A DNA stretch of 64,000 bases, taken from NCBI GenBank assembly GCA_025677815.1, contig JAIXMP010000023.1, positions 1-64,000 on the forward strand, read 5' to 3'. The stretch's first letter is position 1. Each line of letters opens with the position of its first letter. This DNA comes from Phascolomyces articulosus. Lineage: Eukaryota; Mucoromycota; Mucoromycetes; Mucorales; Lichtheimiaceae. Made by a program: the position numbers and the translations under genes. Shown in pieces: positions 1 to 13,521 of the stretch. The notes under the pieces are model-generated. The model was not told where the DNA came from. It saw nothing but the letters and a program-made list of their open reading frames with translations, and did not search any database.

Positions 1-1417
1 TTTTATTGGTTTAAACTCTCTAAGTTATTCTAAATGAAGAATATCCATAAAACTCGTCGTTTTTAACCATACTTTTTTTTTAAAAAAAGTGTTGTCAACT
101 TATACCTATAGAGATAATAATAGTAATAAGAATAGTTCATATGACATTTCTTTTTTAATTATAGAAAACAGATCTTTTGTCATAACATTTTCTGTTTTTT
201 TTTTTTTTTTTTCATGCTTAAAATGAATCATAACTAACAAGAAGGGTTGTAAGAGTTGTTTCTAAATCATTTTTCAAAGGAAAAAGAAGAGGAGATGTGG
301 CCCTTCTTTTTTTTCTCATCCTACTACTATATAAAAATAGATAAAAAAAAACATCAAGTGTTGTTGAGTAAAGTTGCACGCGCGTTTTGACACCACTTTA
401 TTTTTAATAGATTTGTATATATATATACTATGGCCAAAAAAGTGTTTCATCCGAGAGTTTCAGTTTACACACCTTTTTTTTTTTTTTTTTTTTTCGAATT
501 ACCTCTTCTTGGCAATTCCGAAAAATAACTTTAAAAGTTTCTAAAAAGTCCATATATTTGGGTCTGACAATCGATTTTGTAATTCATTCTTATCAATGAT
601 AATAATAATAATAATAATAACAATAATAATAATAAAACTTTCATCATTACAAGTGAAAGGCGTTTCCAAATCATCTTTTTTAACCTGTTTTTTTATTTTT
701 TTTTTTAGATTTCCATAATGAGTTCATCTATCGATATTCTCTTTTCCCTCCCCCACCCCCCAAAATCCACTGAAAAGATATCTTGAAGGTCGATCTTTTT
801 TATTGACCCCGTGAGTTGTATGAGAGTTGTGAGATAAAAAAGACTTTTTGCCTTATTCAGGATAATTTGATGAATGAAAATGAAAAAGAAAAACTTTTTT
901 TTTATTATATAGAAAATAAAACAAATAAAACTCGAAAAGAAATTCTTTATATATATATAAAGAAATGATTTTTTTTTTGATTGATAATAATAAGGTGCAT
1001 GCCATAAAAAAATAGTGTGATAAGTTTTTTTTGATATACAAGAAATGGAAAAAGAAGAAGCCTTAAATAATAATGACTTTTTTGTTGTTTTTAGAGTGTG
1101 AAAAAAAAAAAAAGAAAATGCGTATATACAATGAGCGAGAGGAAAAAAGTGCAGCTGTGTGATGGATTGGGTTGTTAAAAAAAATAATATAAAATAATAA
1201 TAAATGGTTTTGTGTTGATGAGTGTGTGTTTGTGTTTGTGTGAGTGATAGTGCCAAGCAGTAATAAAAAGAAAGAAGCATGATTATATAGAGCCAACATG
1301 ATAATGATAATAATAAGAATAATAAAATGCAATAGTTGATTGATAATGAGAGGATGATTGGATTGATATTGAAAAAATAATAAGTTGGTAGAGTGAACAA
1401 AAATTGGGTGAGGATTT
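1..1417. other. AT-rich low-complexity DNA, no gene seen
   Basis: This stretch is dominated by poly-A/poly-T runs, an AAT-type microsatellite near 597-635 and TA repeats. The long reading frames on the minus strand (about 705-1464) translate into Phe/Ile/Ser-rich, repeat-like peptide without any domain. The part next to 1418 could be 3' untranslated region of the small minus-strand gene that follows. Confidence 0.6.
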
Positions 1418-1610
1418 TTACTTGAGTAATGGACATCTTGGTTGTTTATGACCGTATACGCCACACCAAGTACTATATTATCATTTCATTTTTCATTTGT
1501 TAGATGACTTTGTCATTATAATACATTCATACATAGAAAATAGATAGATAGAATAATTACCATTGACCACCTTCCAAGTTAACAGGAGCAATTTGTGATG
1601 GAGGCATCAT
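1418..1610 (-). CDS. possible zinc-knuckle microprotein, two exons
   Basis: Minus strand: exon 1 is 1610..1561 (ATG, 16 codons plus 2 nt) and exon 2 is 1472..1418, ending in TAA. The donor is GTAATT and the acceptor ATATAG. Spliced, they encode a 34-residue peptide whose C-terminal half is CTWCGVYGHKQPRC, an exact CX2CX4HX4C zinc knuckle with the usual Gly before His. Such knuckles normally bind single-stranded nucleic acid within larger proteins. A GTAAAA donor overlaps the stop, so this could be the 5' end of a longer gene, but no convincing third exon is visible downstream. The exact knuckle spacing across a well-formed splice junction argues against chance; the short length argues for caution. 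No family is recognised. Confidence 0.4.
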
Positions 1611-3133
1611 ATTGGATTTGTTGTGGATATTATTGTACAAAAGAAAAAAAAAGAGGTTAGGAATATAAGAAAAGAAGCGTAAAAAGATCAAAGTATTATA
1701 ATAAATGATAAAGAAGAAAAAAAAAAAGAAAAAGATTCAAACAAAAAACTGACTCTTTTTATATCTTATTTTCGAAATGGAGAGTATCTTTTTTTTTTAT
1801 TTTATTTATTTATTTTTTGTATTACAAAATGTCACAATAAAGTTTTTTTTTTGCGTTTTGCGACGCCCATCTGCCAACAATGTGCTTCTAACAAAAGTAA
1901 TAGGTTTCCGGTATATAAAGTAATAAAAATAAGGGTTGGCTAATTGGGGGGGGAGGAAGAAGGAGGAGGAGGAAAAGGGTGATGAAGAACTGATGGGGTC
2001 TTTTTGTCAAGATTGCATCAAGTCCAACAAAGTTGCTAATCTAACGTTTTTGACTTATCGGGTCATGGGGTTCCGGAAAACTAAATTTTGGGGGAGGGGA
2101 AGGGAGAAAGAGTTGAAAGAGATGAAGTTTAAAACTTGGCAACAAAAAAATATTAGAGTACTTCTTTATGAGTTATATACTTTTCAAATTTATTGATAAG
2201 AAACCCCCAAAAACTCTACTTTTATTAGAGAATGGATGATAGATATTCCCACTTGTTGATTGATGGTAATTATTATTACGTAGCACACCCGGATCGATCT
2301 TCGTTTTTTTTTTTTTTTGATAATTTTAAATGTATATTATTATCATTATTATCGTTTGAAAGAAGAAGAAGAAGAAGAAGAAAAAAGTCGTCCTTTTTGT
2401 CAATGGATGATAATCAAATACATATAGAAAGAAGAAGAAGGGATTTTTATTTTATAACGCCCTTTTATTTGTAACTAACTCACTAGTAGTAATATATAAA
2501 ATGATCATTAATGTTTGGTCTTACTGATTCGTTGGCTGTCAAATTTTTTTTAGTGCGCCCAATCCACCTTACGATCCCTCCCCCCAGAGAAAAAGAACTT
2601 CATCCCGAAAACGTTCCGGTTATAAAAATACCGCTTTCCACGCTTTGTGCTACACACATTGTTTTTATTTTTGAAGCTTCTTTTGCTAAGAACACGATAT
2701 GCTTCCAGAACAAAAAAATGCGAATGGGCGTCTTCAAAAAAAAAAAAAAAAAGATTACAACTCGGGTGTAAAAAAAAAAAGAAATGCCAAAAGCGATCAT
2801 TTGTTTTATTGTTTTTTTAAACACAAATAAATATGAAATGGGGTTATTGTTTTTTTTTTTTGGAGGAGGCTTTTTTTTTATCAAGTTGTTGTGATATCAT
2901 GAAGTGTGTTGAGTAGAAGATGAAAAGAAATGTTAGGATTTGTTGTTGCTTTTTGTATATTGTTCTTTGTTTTGTTTTAATATACAAGATAGATGTGTGT
3001 GTGTGTAGGATGAATATATGAAGTAGGAGGAGAAGGAAAAAGGACTATATATATATAGGAAATTCTAGAACAACAAAAAAAAGAAAAAGAAAAAGAAATA
3101 ATAATAAAGTAATAAAATTAAAATTAAGTAAAA
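1611..3133. other. intergenic, no gene seen
   Basis: Plus-strand frames at 1936-2196, 2232-2474 and 2511-2771 are Lys/Arg/Glu- or Phe-rich translations of GAA/TTT repeats and show no domain. There is a short GT repeat near 2995-3008. The right end is probably 3' UTR of the CAS1-like gene. Confidence 0.55.
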
Positions 3134-6100
3134 TTAACAGAAGCGATTAATCACACCCATCAATACCAAAAACACAATAGTTTTAAGTCGAAGATCACCA
3201 CAAATACGTCCCATCCATCTTCGCCATCGAGATTGTTGTGTTGGTTGGGCTGTAGCACCCCAAGCTTCTTCATCTTCATTATTATTACCCATCAAGGAAG
3301 TATGTTCAGGTTTATGATCATCATCATTTTGTTGTTGAGAAGAAGTAGGTAATAATGGTACATCTTGTTCATCATTAGTAGGATTGGAAGGATCTTGTTG
3401 TGGTAATCGAACATGCGTTGAAGAAGAAGCATTTGTATCTTTCTTGGGAGCAGTAACAATCCATTTGGTAATATCACCCGTCGTACGATTCAAATAATAA
3501 CAGACAAACATGAATAAACAACTGGAAATGAATAAATTAAACCACCAACCGAATCCTTGAGCCCATGTAGGATCTGTCAAGACAATCAAAAGACCCTTGG
3601 TATCAGCTGCCAACCACATGTGGAATTGACCAATAAAGGTTTCCAAAGAGCATTTGCCAATGAATTCATAAAATTGACTGGTCGTATTTCGAAGACGCAC
3701 TGAACAATTACGCAGCACGACAAACGCCAAAATGGGAATCCAAGAAATATAAGGTTGATAGACAGTATAAGCCTTTTTGTTGGGTTGCGATAATTCGAAA
3801 TTGAAATACCAAATCATGGCCAACACCGACACAATCACAGAAACAATCTTGAACATGGGCCATAAACGATGTTCTTGTAATTTATATTCAGAAAACTTGA
3901 TGGTGGCAAAAGCAAACAACATACCACCATAAACAATCCAAGCATCCAACGCCAAACGGAAACGCCAATCCACAGGATCCCAATGAATATTGAACAAGAA
4001 TTCAAGAATATCGAACGTTCCTTCCAATACACCAGGTAAATGAATAAATACGCCCGTCAAGATTCCCATGACGATCATTTTGAGTAGGACAAACCAGACC
4101 TTTTTGTTGGCCCCGTGACCAATATACATAGTCAACCAAATCACACCAAACCAAAAGGTGACCAAGGGGGTAAAATAATAACTGAGATAATTGGTATCCA
4201 TCACATACATCAAGACAAATGTCAACAAGTTCAATCGCACAAGGACATTCAAGACACGTACGATACCGAAATCGGCCTTTTTGTAGAAAAAGAAGAAATG
4301 ACCATAACCGGTTTGGAAAAGGTAAGCAGCCACCAGGACACGCATCACATTGTAAATACCAGCTGTTTGAGATGCACCCAAGAAATGATAGACAAGAATG
4401 ATAATTTGCATCCATCCTTTCCATTCATCTGTTTGTGCACGATTTAAAAAGCCTTGATCACCTTCTTTTTTGGATCTTAAAGAGACAAGACCCGCTAATA
4501 AGGTGGCAATCATTAATCCTGTAAATTGATCGGCTTGGAAGGATTTTAAAGCTTTGCCAAACAAGTGAGTACGATCACCAAAGTACATGTAGACAACACC
4601 TAAGCCAAAGATGAATAATGATGCAAGCACCGGAGTTTCGGATGGGTAGAATCGGCGCATGAATTTCAAATGAGAACCTAAAGAAAAAAGTTGTTTGATT
4701 TTTTTTAGTGTCTATTATATTCATTATCCGCGGTATAATCACTTTGATGAGGAGTAAGGAGTAATAGTAGTAGTAATATCATGATCAATCCATCAGATCA
4801 ATTCATCAAATGAGAAAGAGAACAGACATAGAAATACATAGATATTATCGCTATACATGATATTCCCTCCCCCCCTTTCTTCTTCTTCAAACCCTCTCTC
4901 TCTCTCTCTCTCTCTCTCTCCCCTTCTCCTTGTAAAAGTGAAAAAAAAACTTACCATTGCTTAAAACATAGAAACCGATAGGGACCCAGAAAAGGAAGAA
5001 CAAAAGGATTGTATTTTGATACCAAGCCGGGGTAGGATAATGAGTACAACAAGTACTTTCAAAAGGAAATTGTTTTGGCAATAAATCATTACAACGATAA
5101 TTCAACGCCAAATTAGCCTGAACAGCCGTAACACCTGGTAAATAATGAAGACCATCGTTGGTAACGTTGACTGTACTTGAACAAATTTCGTTCCAAGCAA
5201 AAGGAATAACAAAAGGTGTTTGAGGTTGTAATGTAGGTTCTTTGGCCTTTAAATAATTATTCATTTTTGTAATTTTATCCATCAACATGGTGGATCGACG
5301 AACATCATTCAACAAGTCAAATTGAGGAATTTCCACAGGAGACAACATGACAGCGTCTGCGACACGATTGGATTCTTGTACAGCGGTCATGACCCGATCC
5401 ACAACCACACGCCATTCATCGAAATATTTTTCCTTGAGATGACGCATATACCAAACACCACTACCAATGACCAATAAACTGGGTCGGTCGTTGGGATCTG
5501 TTGCATTCAACATTTCCCACGTACGAGTGGAATTGATATAGGGGTCCCACCAAAATTCATAAGACATACCGAGTTCTTTGGAATGATATTTTCGATCAAT
5601 ATGTAAAGGTCCCTTGGTTTCAATACCTTGAACAAACTTGGTCATGGAATAGAATTGTTCTCGCATAATAGAATCGCCAATATAAAGGACACGCGAATGA
5701 CTTAAACAGTTGGAGATTTCCTTGGGTGAATATGTATGTGGCATACATCCAGAGGGTTGCCATTTGGTATAATTTTCTTCGAGCCACCAGCCATCGTTTA
5801 ACATGCCATGACATCGGGTACGATCTCTTGGTTCTAATATATCCCATATGATCCAGTATTTGTATATATGTATATATATATATATCATATTTATAGAAAA
5901 TAGACCCATAAATAATAATCCATCCGAGCCCCATCAAAACAAACAAGCCCAATTTTGTTTTTTTGTTTTTTTTTTACAGAAAAATAAAATATTTATATTA
6001 GAAGAAATCATTTATCGATTGTTCATGTTCATGAATAATAATATATAAATGAGTATTTTCATAAAGACACACTCCATACATATTTACATTCATATACATA

Positions 6101-6293
6101 TATATATAATATGATATATAAATAGATGATGATAATGATTATGTCAATCACTAAGAAATAACCCGGGTAGTAGGATTTTTAACTTACCAAGTACATAACG
6201 ACCTACAGCAGATAAAAGAACAAGAGAAAGTGTAAAACCGGTAATAAGTTGTATTACTTTTGAACGAGTGGAAGTTGTGGCGGTTGCGCCCAT
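3134..6293 (-). CDS. CAS1: Cas1-type polysaccharide O-acetyltransferase
   Basis: Three exons: 6293..6188, 5833..4955 and 4677..3134, joining in frame to 842 residues. Exon 1 supplies an N-terminal membrane anchor. Exon 2 is a lumenal SGNH/PC-esterase-like domain with the nucleophile motif YIGDSIMREQ (Ser about 90) and the matching DxxH in NDGLH (Asp262, His265). After a membrane segment, exon 3 is the multi-spanning Cas1p acyltransferase domain (about ten hydrophobic helices), then a hydrophilic Gln/Asn-rich tail and one last hydrophobic stretch. This is the architecture of Cryptococcus Cas1, needed for capsule glucuronoxylomannan O-acetylation, and of animal CASD1, which acetylates sialic acid in the Golgi. 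In this fungus the acceptor is probably a cell-wall or secreted polysaccharide; that is inference. All key residues are present and no lesion is seen. Confidence 0.9.
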
Positions 6294-7550
6294 TGCTTTT
6301 TTATAATAATCTTGTTCTTTTGGGGATAATGGAATGGGGTTAATGAGGGAAGAGAAAAAGGGAGAATAAAAAAAGAAAGAGAGAGAGAGAAGAGAGAAAT
6401 GAAAATGAAAATGAAGATGAAAAGGAAGAAAGGAAAAGAAAAAAAAGAAAAGCCCTTTTTTTTTCCTTGTAAAAAGTATAAAAAAAAGGACTTTTGGGCT
6501 TTTTTCAATATGTGTATTAGCTTAATAAACTGATCATAATAGTAAAAATGTGTTTGTTGTAAAACCGAAACGTTAGATTTGTGGTAAATTGTTTTTTTTT
6601 CACTCCGTTCCCAGGTACTTTACCTATTTGGTAGATCCAAATTGGTTTGACTGGTCTTTTTTTAATCATCTTAAACGTCGATCCTTTTTTTTTTATTTTT
6701 ATCTCTTCTTTTGTTTCCCCCACAAACGGACCTTTTTCTATCCAATAAGATATAACTTTTTTTTTTTTTTTTAAAAAAAACAATCTATCCGTTGTCATGA
6801 CAAACCATCGTTACCATGGTGTATATCCATTTTTAATTCAGATGATGAATAGATAAATAAGATTTTCCTAAAAAAGAGACATGATCGATAATAATAATAA
6901 TCGTACATATGCCAGCAGTAATAAATGAACATAAGAGTAAACTAATCAGGATTTGGCAGGTGGTGTGCTGTAATTCAATTATGAATGTATGACGAAAAGA
7001 ATAAGAGAGAGGATCGCTCGTGAAACCTTAATCCCATTAGAATCATAATAATAATAAATTACAATAATAAATTAACTCAGATGGAAGTTTCCATCTTTAC
7101 TCGGGTCGATTTATTATATAGATACCAGGGTATATAAAAAGAGGAGGGTGTCTTTTTTTTTTCTCGTTTCGTTTCTTCCTTTTTCAAAAGACTAGGGAGA
7201 GAGGGAGGAGGAGGGAGGGGGGAGAGAGAAGATCATGATATGGCGACGACATGGTAGAATTTTTTTTATTACAATATAAACAAGAGTGGCGTTGTTTTTT
7301 TTACTAACTATAATAATATGCATCAGAATTGGTAGAAAATCAGAAAAAAAAATTAAGGAGTTATATATATATATATATAGTTGTTTTATAGAGGGTTTCA
7401 GTTATATAGAGGGATGGGGGTGGAGGAGAATATGAAATTAGACTATAATTATACAAGTCAAATCCACATGTAAAAATTAACCCAGTGTTATTAAAATCGA
7501 CTTTTGGATCTAATTTATTTATTATTTTATATATATATATTTTCCTGGAT
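6294..7550. other. intergenic: CAS1 upstream region and SEC10 3' side
   Basis: Contains poly-A/T runs, GA-rich tracts (6374-6470, 7193-7232) and a TA repeat (7363-7378). No coding segment is recognised. It should hold the CAS1-like promoter and the SEC10 3' UTR. Confidence 0.55.
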
Positions 7551-9931
7551 TTAACTTTTAAAAGCTGCAATGAATTCCTGGTTTAAGAAATCACGATTAT
7601 AATTTTTACGCATTTCTTTCAAGACAGTGTTTTCATTGACAAAGAGAGATCGTCTTTGTGCTTTACTATCTGCAGGTGTCGCGTTCGCCGCATTTTCATC
7701 TACCACACCCAAGATCCGATCCAATTTCGCACTCTTGAAATCAACACGTTTCTCCAAGTAAGGATACAACATACTAGGATCTAATCGAGCCAAATATCCT
7801 TCAGAGAGAATGGATCGAAGAATCTCTGGTTTAACTAAAAAGATATTGCCCAATTGTCGTAACATTTCAAATAGATCATTGAGGGCGGGTATCTTGAACA
7901 TTTGAATTACTTCTTCATATTTGGAGATGTCCCTAATATATAAACAAGTTTAATATTTACCCGTTTTTTTATGTTTCTATTTGGATAAAATAATCAAGAC
8001 TAAATGAAAAAAAGAGTCTAGTCCTTACTTGGTTACTAAAAGACCTCCCGTTGGTGTCACATAAAATTTCTTGAAATGATCAAGTAACATTCTAATATTT
8101 ATATTCATTCATGGTAATCATATGGAGTTAATATAAATGGTGGAGTGATTTCAAATGTTAAAAGTAAAATAAGATTAAAAACTTACAAATGAAACTTTTG
8201 ACCAATATTAAATAAAAAGGTTTCCAAATTTTTGCCTTGAAGAGATTTACAAGCGGCGCGGTATATCCGAGTGATAAAATCCACTATTTGAACACAAGGC
8301 TTTTTTTCAAAAAAAAGTGAGTATATAAAAAAAAACCATGACATTCATGAGTAAAAAACAAAAGATATTTTTACCTGAGTTCCCATACTCATCATAATAA
8401 CATCTTCATCTTTTGGACGAAAATCATTACGTTTTTGTAAAGATAATAATTCTTTTAACCAAGAAGTAATACTTTCTAATTCTTTTCGTAAAACATCATT
8501 GGCTTTATTTTCCAATGCAGCCATAAATTTGTTTTTACTTCCCAATACATTACGATGAACAGAAGGAGATCCTACTACCAAAGGTAACTAAATATATATA
8601 TATATATATATATCATATCAGTCAATTTGTAATCTCTTTTGTCTATAATCTATAAATACATACCACTGCAGTTTGGAAATGTTTTTGCATTAATTGGATG
8701 ACTTTGGTAGTCGTTAAGACCACTGGGAAACAACTTGTATCTGGTTCCGCTTTACTTCCGAGTTCTTCAATGACACTATTATTATTATTATAATTAGTAA
8801 TAGCTCATATGTGGCATGATACTTACAAAAAAAATGATATATTTACTCATCCAAGGCAATGTCAAGGTATTTCGTGCCAATAAAATCGAGCAACACACTG
8901 TAGAGAAATAGAATAGAATTGGGTCTATAAATGGTTTAGTGTATGTGATTAGTTTATCTCTCTTTCTTTTACCCAACAACTCATATATTTATATACACAT
9001 ACAAATCTTGAGCATCCGAGAGCTCCATGCAACGAACAATTGCTTCAGCATGAATATTCAGCATCCGCATGATAGCATCGCGTGAAAGTAGTTTAAATCC
9101 ATCATTATCCACGGTGATCAAATTACCCGTATCTCCCATCATATTACGATATGCTTGTTGCATTGGATTGGAGGACGACACGTCTCTATTTACTCCAGTT
9201 TCAAACGGATTGGTACTTGTTAAGGGAGATCCTGTAGTAAGATCTCCACCTCCTCCAGGATAAAGCATCGTACCTGAAGTCGATTGTGAAATTTGATTTA
9301 ATGTACGGGTCAAAACGGATTGATTTCTTGCAGAGTTTTTCTTTCGTTCTTGCTATTTCGGTAATATATATATATATAAAGCCAATTATGGGATATAATA
9401 AAATAAACAATGTGTACAAAAAAAAGGCTTTGTTGATTGCTATTGTAACGTTATTTTTTTTTACAACCCCCCAACCCAACATCATAACATCCTACATCAT
9501 CATTATAAATATTTACCATATAATTCAAAAATTCAGCAATAATACGCCCAAATAATTCATTCAAGGCCAATTTTTCCCGTGACAAATATCGATCCGCCTC
9601 CGTATAAGGAACAAATAAATCACTCATACAACGATCCAGCGCTTCTTCGGGAGATGCCGATGTAAGTAACCCGCTTGCATCTGCTGCATCCGTCAATTTG
9701 GCTTCCTTGTCACAATAAAATTTTAAATTCTCCACCAATCGTTTGGTTTCTGAATGCGTCGAGGCTAACGTACGTAAATAGGCTAAATGGGAATAACGTT
9801 CTGCTCTGGATAAAAGTAATTCAACATGGTTTTGAATCTATCATACGTATGATACATTAGTGGATCATGATAAACATAAAATGATGCAAATAAGGGCGTG
9901 CGCAGTAAAAAAAATAACAAACAAACGCGTG

Positions 9932-9969
<38 letters not shown>

Positions 9970-11940
9970 AAGCTGCGCCGCTAAGACCGTATACATTTTT
10001 GAGGTTCGATGGAATGGAATGGAAGTGCATTGGGGGAGAGTGGAAAGTGATCCACTAAAGAAACAAATAAAAATAAAATAAAAACTTCTTTTTTTTTACC
10101 GACTGAGCAAATACACGTTGGAGAAAGACTTGCATAACAGTGGCAGGTTGTGGGAACACAGCCGAAATAATATTAGCTTCTTTTCGAACTGTAATTCGAA
10201 TATCATCATAAAGTTTAACTAAACTAGTATCGACTTCTGGGGGCGGGATATTCGGATTTGACAGGTCAAGGTTACTAAAAAAAAAAAGAAAAGAAATGGA
10301 AGGTTGTTTTTTTTTCTTCTGTATTTACATATATCACATGGAATGACTCTCTCTTCTTGTTTATAAACAATATCTGTGGTAATGCGCTAAGACTTACTCT
10401 TCAGATCTCCGTAATTCTTCCATTTCTTCAATTTTTTTATTGGAAATGAAAAATTCGTGTTGATTGACATAAGTTTGGACACAGGAAGCACCACCATTAA
10501 ATTCAAATAATACTTTTGCTCGATGCTAACAAAAGGAAGACAGGTTAGTGGGAAAGCAAGGTTATTGTGATTATATCATGATGATGATGATGATGATGAT
10601 GAACTTACAGCCATAACACGCGGATCACCTTCTTTGTAAGCTCGATCGAAATCTTCAAGCATTTCTTTTTCAAAGCTTTCACAAAACTTTTCAATACCAA
10701 TACGTGCCTATTGGTTTCCCACCCCCAAAAAAATACATATTTGTTTATGTTCGTTTAGTTTCTTTCCTTATGACATTTGCTAATAGGCTTGCTTGCTTTT
10801 TTTTTCTCACATTCATTACCTTGACATCGGTATCCACTTCTTTGGCAACTGCGTTTAGACGACGACAAATGATAGCTGCCTAAATAATAAAACCCAATCG
10901 TGATTGAATATATTTACAAAACAGGGAAGAAAATGTTTCCTTATAAACCATGAATTCTATCTATCCAATACACAAAAAACCCACTCTCCCATGTATATAA
11001 ACTAAAAATAAATACCTTGAGTTGACCTTCATCACCCCCTTCACAAAGTAAACTTAAACGTTCGGAATTGCCTTCTTGGAACTCCATAAAGTATTCAATA
11101 ATATCACGACTTTCGGAAGCTCTGGAGCGTTGTTTATCAATGGTTTCCAATTGTTCACCAATACGAATGGCTGTGTTTCCTACATCACCAATACGACTTT
11201 CTAAGCTATCATACGATCGATACACATCCTAACCAATTTTTTTAGCAAAAAAACAAGAATGTGGTAAGTTTTATTTTCTCTTGTTTCCAAAGGTTCCATC
11301 ATCCAGATATTTATAGCTCTTTTTTTTTTTGTTATACATATATATACACAAAAAAAAAGTTTATTTTCGACAACCACTTACATCAAAAGCGCTATGCATA
11401 TCCGCAATATCTTTTTTATATTGATGTTCTACTATTTGTGTAGAGTTTTCCAATTCGTCACATTGTTCTTGAACTCGTGTTCGAAGTTGAACGAGTTCTT
11501 CAAGAACATTTTCAAATGTTCGGATGAATGGTTTGGGATCAAAAGCAGCTATTATTAAATATTTACATATCAATTCGTTCGTTCCAATATTTTATGAGGG
11601 GGGTATTCTTTTATCTATTCAGACTACCTGCTCCTGTATGATCCTTCATTTGTTCGACTAAATTACTCGATATTTTTTCCATAAAGTCATCAGTTGAGAC
11701 ATTGCCCTATAGGTGTGTGTATATTATCAAACAAGACAGAGGTTTTTTCGTATTAAGCATAATCTATTCTTTCTCCATCTTTATAAAGAAAAGGGGATCC
11801 TTTATCTTTTTATTTTATTTTTCATCCAAAAATATACAATCAAGATGGACTACCTTGAACGTATCAATCGTCAAGAGTTTTTTAACATCGTTAGGAAGAT
11901 CAAATAATCGAGGACCCCTTGGCCTTGATGAAGCTGCCAT
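7551..11940 (-). CDS. SEC10: exocyst complex subunit Sec10 (EXOC5)
   Basis: Sixteen exons: 11940..11854, 11706..11628, 11548..11382, 11228..11016, 10879..10820, 10707..10609, 10525..10398, 10274..10100, 9837..9517, 9352..9003, 8897..8847, 8775..8664, 8587..8375, 8299..8187, 8091..8029 and 7932..7551. They join in frame to 870 residues, a usual Sec10 length. Recognisable family blocks are the N-terminal coiled coil (SYDSLESRIGDVGNTAIRIG), the middle segment HRAKVLFEFNGGASCVQTYV and the C-terminal block FKIPALNDLFEMLRQLGNIF. Sec10 bridges Sec15 and the rest of the octameric exocyst, which tethers secretory vesicles at the plasma membrane for polar growth. The start was chosen because it is the first ATG of an exon whose frame and splice phase continue correctly; upstream sequence shows no further exon. 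Every junction is GT-AG, and the product looks intact. Confidence 0.93.
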
Positions 11941-13169
11941 GTAATAATAAAGTGGTTGTAGTTGGTTATAATATGCAAAATACCAAAAAAAGTCAAGCAA
12001 CGTGCGTTTTTCGGAGCCTATAACAATACAAAAAAAAAGTGCTACTTCTTTTGGTGTCACCTCCCTATTTCTTTATTAAATCGTTCCACTTTTTGAAATA
12101 TTCGAGTCTTTGCATTTCTTGTTTAGTCACTATGCTATGTGTTCATTTTTGAGTTACTCTGTTGATAAAATCGATGACAACTAAAAATATATTATGGTTC
12201 CTTATTCTACTCTATGTCTATACGATGTCGAACTGTTTCTTCAATGAACTACTACTACCACAACATCATTATTCAATTGTTTTACAACAGTATATACGAC
12301 CGCCATTTATTAAATGAATGGTAGATAATGATGAAACCAAGTAATATACTATTTCTTTGATACCGAAAGACTCATACTATTTGATCTAAATAAATATGTC
12401 ATTGTAATCCATAACGATATCCACGCTTGCGTGTCAATACATGTTCCAGTTTATTATTATCTGTCATTGTTATTACATAGAAAAGTGAATAGTCTCACTT
12501 CTGCTTATATGAAATAAAGTGTGTTTTTAAAAAAAAACTTGCATAATTTTTTTTCCAATGATAAACCGAGATAACTGGGTGTGTGTTATGTGTATGAAGA
12601 GAAAGATACTGATCATTTATGGAAACAACTACTCCCAAGTGTCAATTATTGGTAACGATATAATGTTAGATAATTAATTTATTATTATGAATAATCAGAA
12701 TGGTAGAAACAGTAGAGTTGAATATATTATTCCTGCTACTATTCGATCAGAGTATAATGGATATAAAAAAATATTTTGGCATCAGTAACAATGACATTCT
12801 CTCTAGCAGCACGTAAATATTGACATATATAGGAGCTGATTTTGTTGGTATAAAATTTCTCTTCTAGGTTTCTTCTCTCTCTCTTTTTTTTTTTTTTTTA
12901 CCAAGCAATGTTATGTTGTATAACACAAACAATGACGACTCCTCTTGCCAAATTGCATAGAATACCTATTTCACCAACATCTACCTTTTAATTTGAAAGA
13001 ATAAAAATAAAAATTTAATTAAAATAATATTTCTGTTCATATCAATCAACTTGGTTACCTACCTCTATTTTATTTTTTTTCGGATAGCGAGAGGAGGAAG
13101 ATAAACAGTCATCAATTTGAAAACAAACCACAAGTTGATCCGAATGAAGAGAAATATTCCGACAACAAA
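11941..13169. other. intergenic, SEC10 upstream region
   Basis: AT-rich DNA without a recognisable coding segment. It has a pyrimidine-rich tract at 12868-12900. It should contain the SEC10 promoter. Confidence 0.5.
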
Positions 13170-13355
13170 TTGACCATGTCGAAAAATGCTCTTTACCCAA
13201 AGAAGCCGATAAGCTTGAATGGTGGTTTTGGTTCCGGCTCTGTCGGAGCCCGTGGCTATTTGTTCAACACTCGCTTCGGAGACTATCCTGGTCGTCTTCA
13301 CACTGTCGGTTCCGCTTCGTTTATTTTACGAAACCGTTGTATATTTTATATGTAG
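13170..13355 (+). CDS. small Gly/Arg-rich ORF, hypothetical
   Basis: A 61-codon frame (ATG at 13170, second ATG at 13176) encodes a basic, Gly-rich peptide containing ISLNGGFGSGSVGARGYLFN. I recognise no family. What draws attention is codon choice: TAC, AAG, GTC, GCC, TTC, AAC and CAC resemble the highly expressed ATP14 gene rather than the AT-rich surroundings. It could be a real small gene, the surviving exon of a decayed one, or a chance frame; an overlapping minus-strand frame (13301..13065) of similar size cannot be ruled out. It lies about 170 bp beyond the PCP1 stop. Confidence 0.22.
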   Translation: MTMSKNALYPKKPISLNGGFGSGSVGARGYLFNTRFGDYPGRLHTVGSASFILRNRCIFYM

Positions 13356-13521
13356 CGTTCAAACGGGTCAACAGTACTATAAACCGATCGAAATTTATCC
13401 AAATTTTTTTTATAAAAATTTATTAATATACAATAAGAAAATGATAACAAATGCAAATGGATGAGAAGGGTGTCTAATATATATTTCTATGTGATTATTG
13501 AGGCAAATTATAATGTATCAA

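Noticed and set aside
705..1464. Two long overlapping minus-strand ORFs
   Set aside because: Phe/Ile/Ser/Tyr-rich translation of A/T tracts with no domain; looks like untranslated DNA.
4002..4447. Overlapping ORFs on both strands within CAS1 exon 3
   Set aside because: Shadow frames of the membrane-domain exon.
10578..10602. GAT repeat in a SEC10 intron
   Set aside because: Microsatellite within an intron; no snoRNA boxes or other signal.
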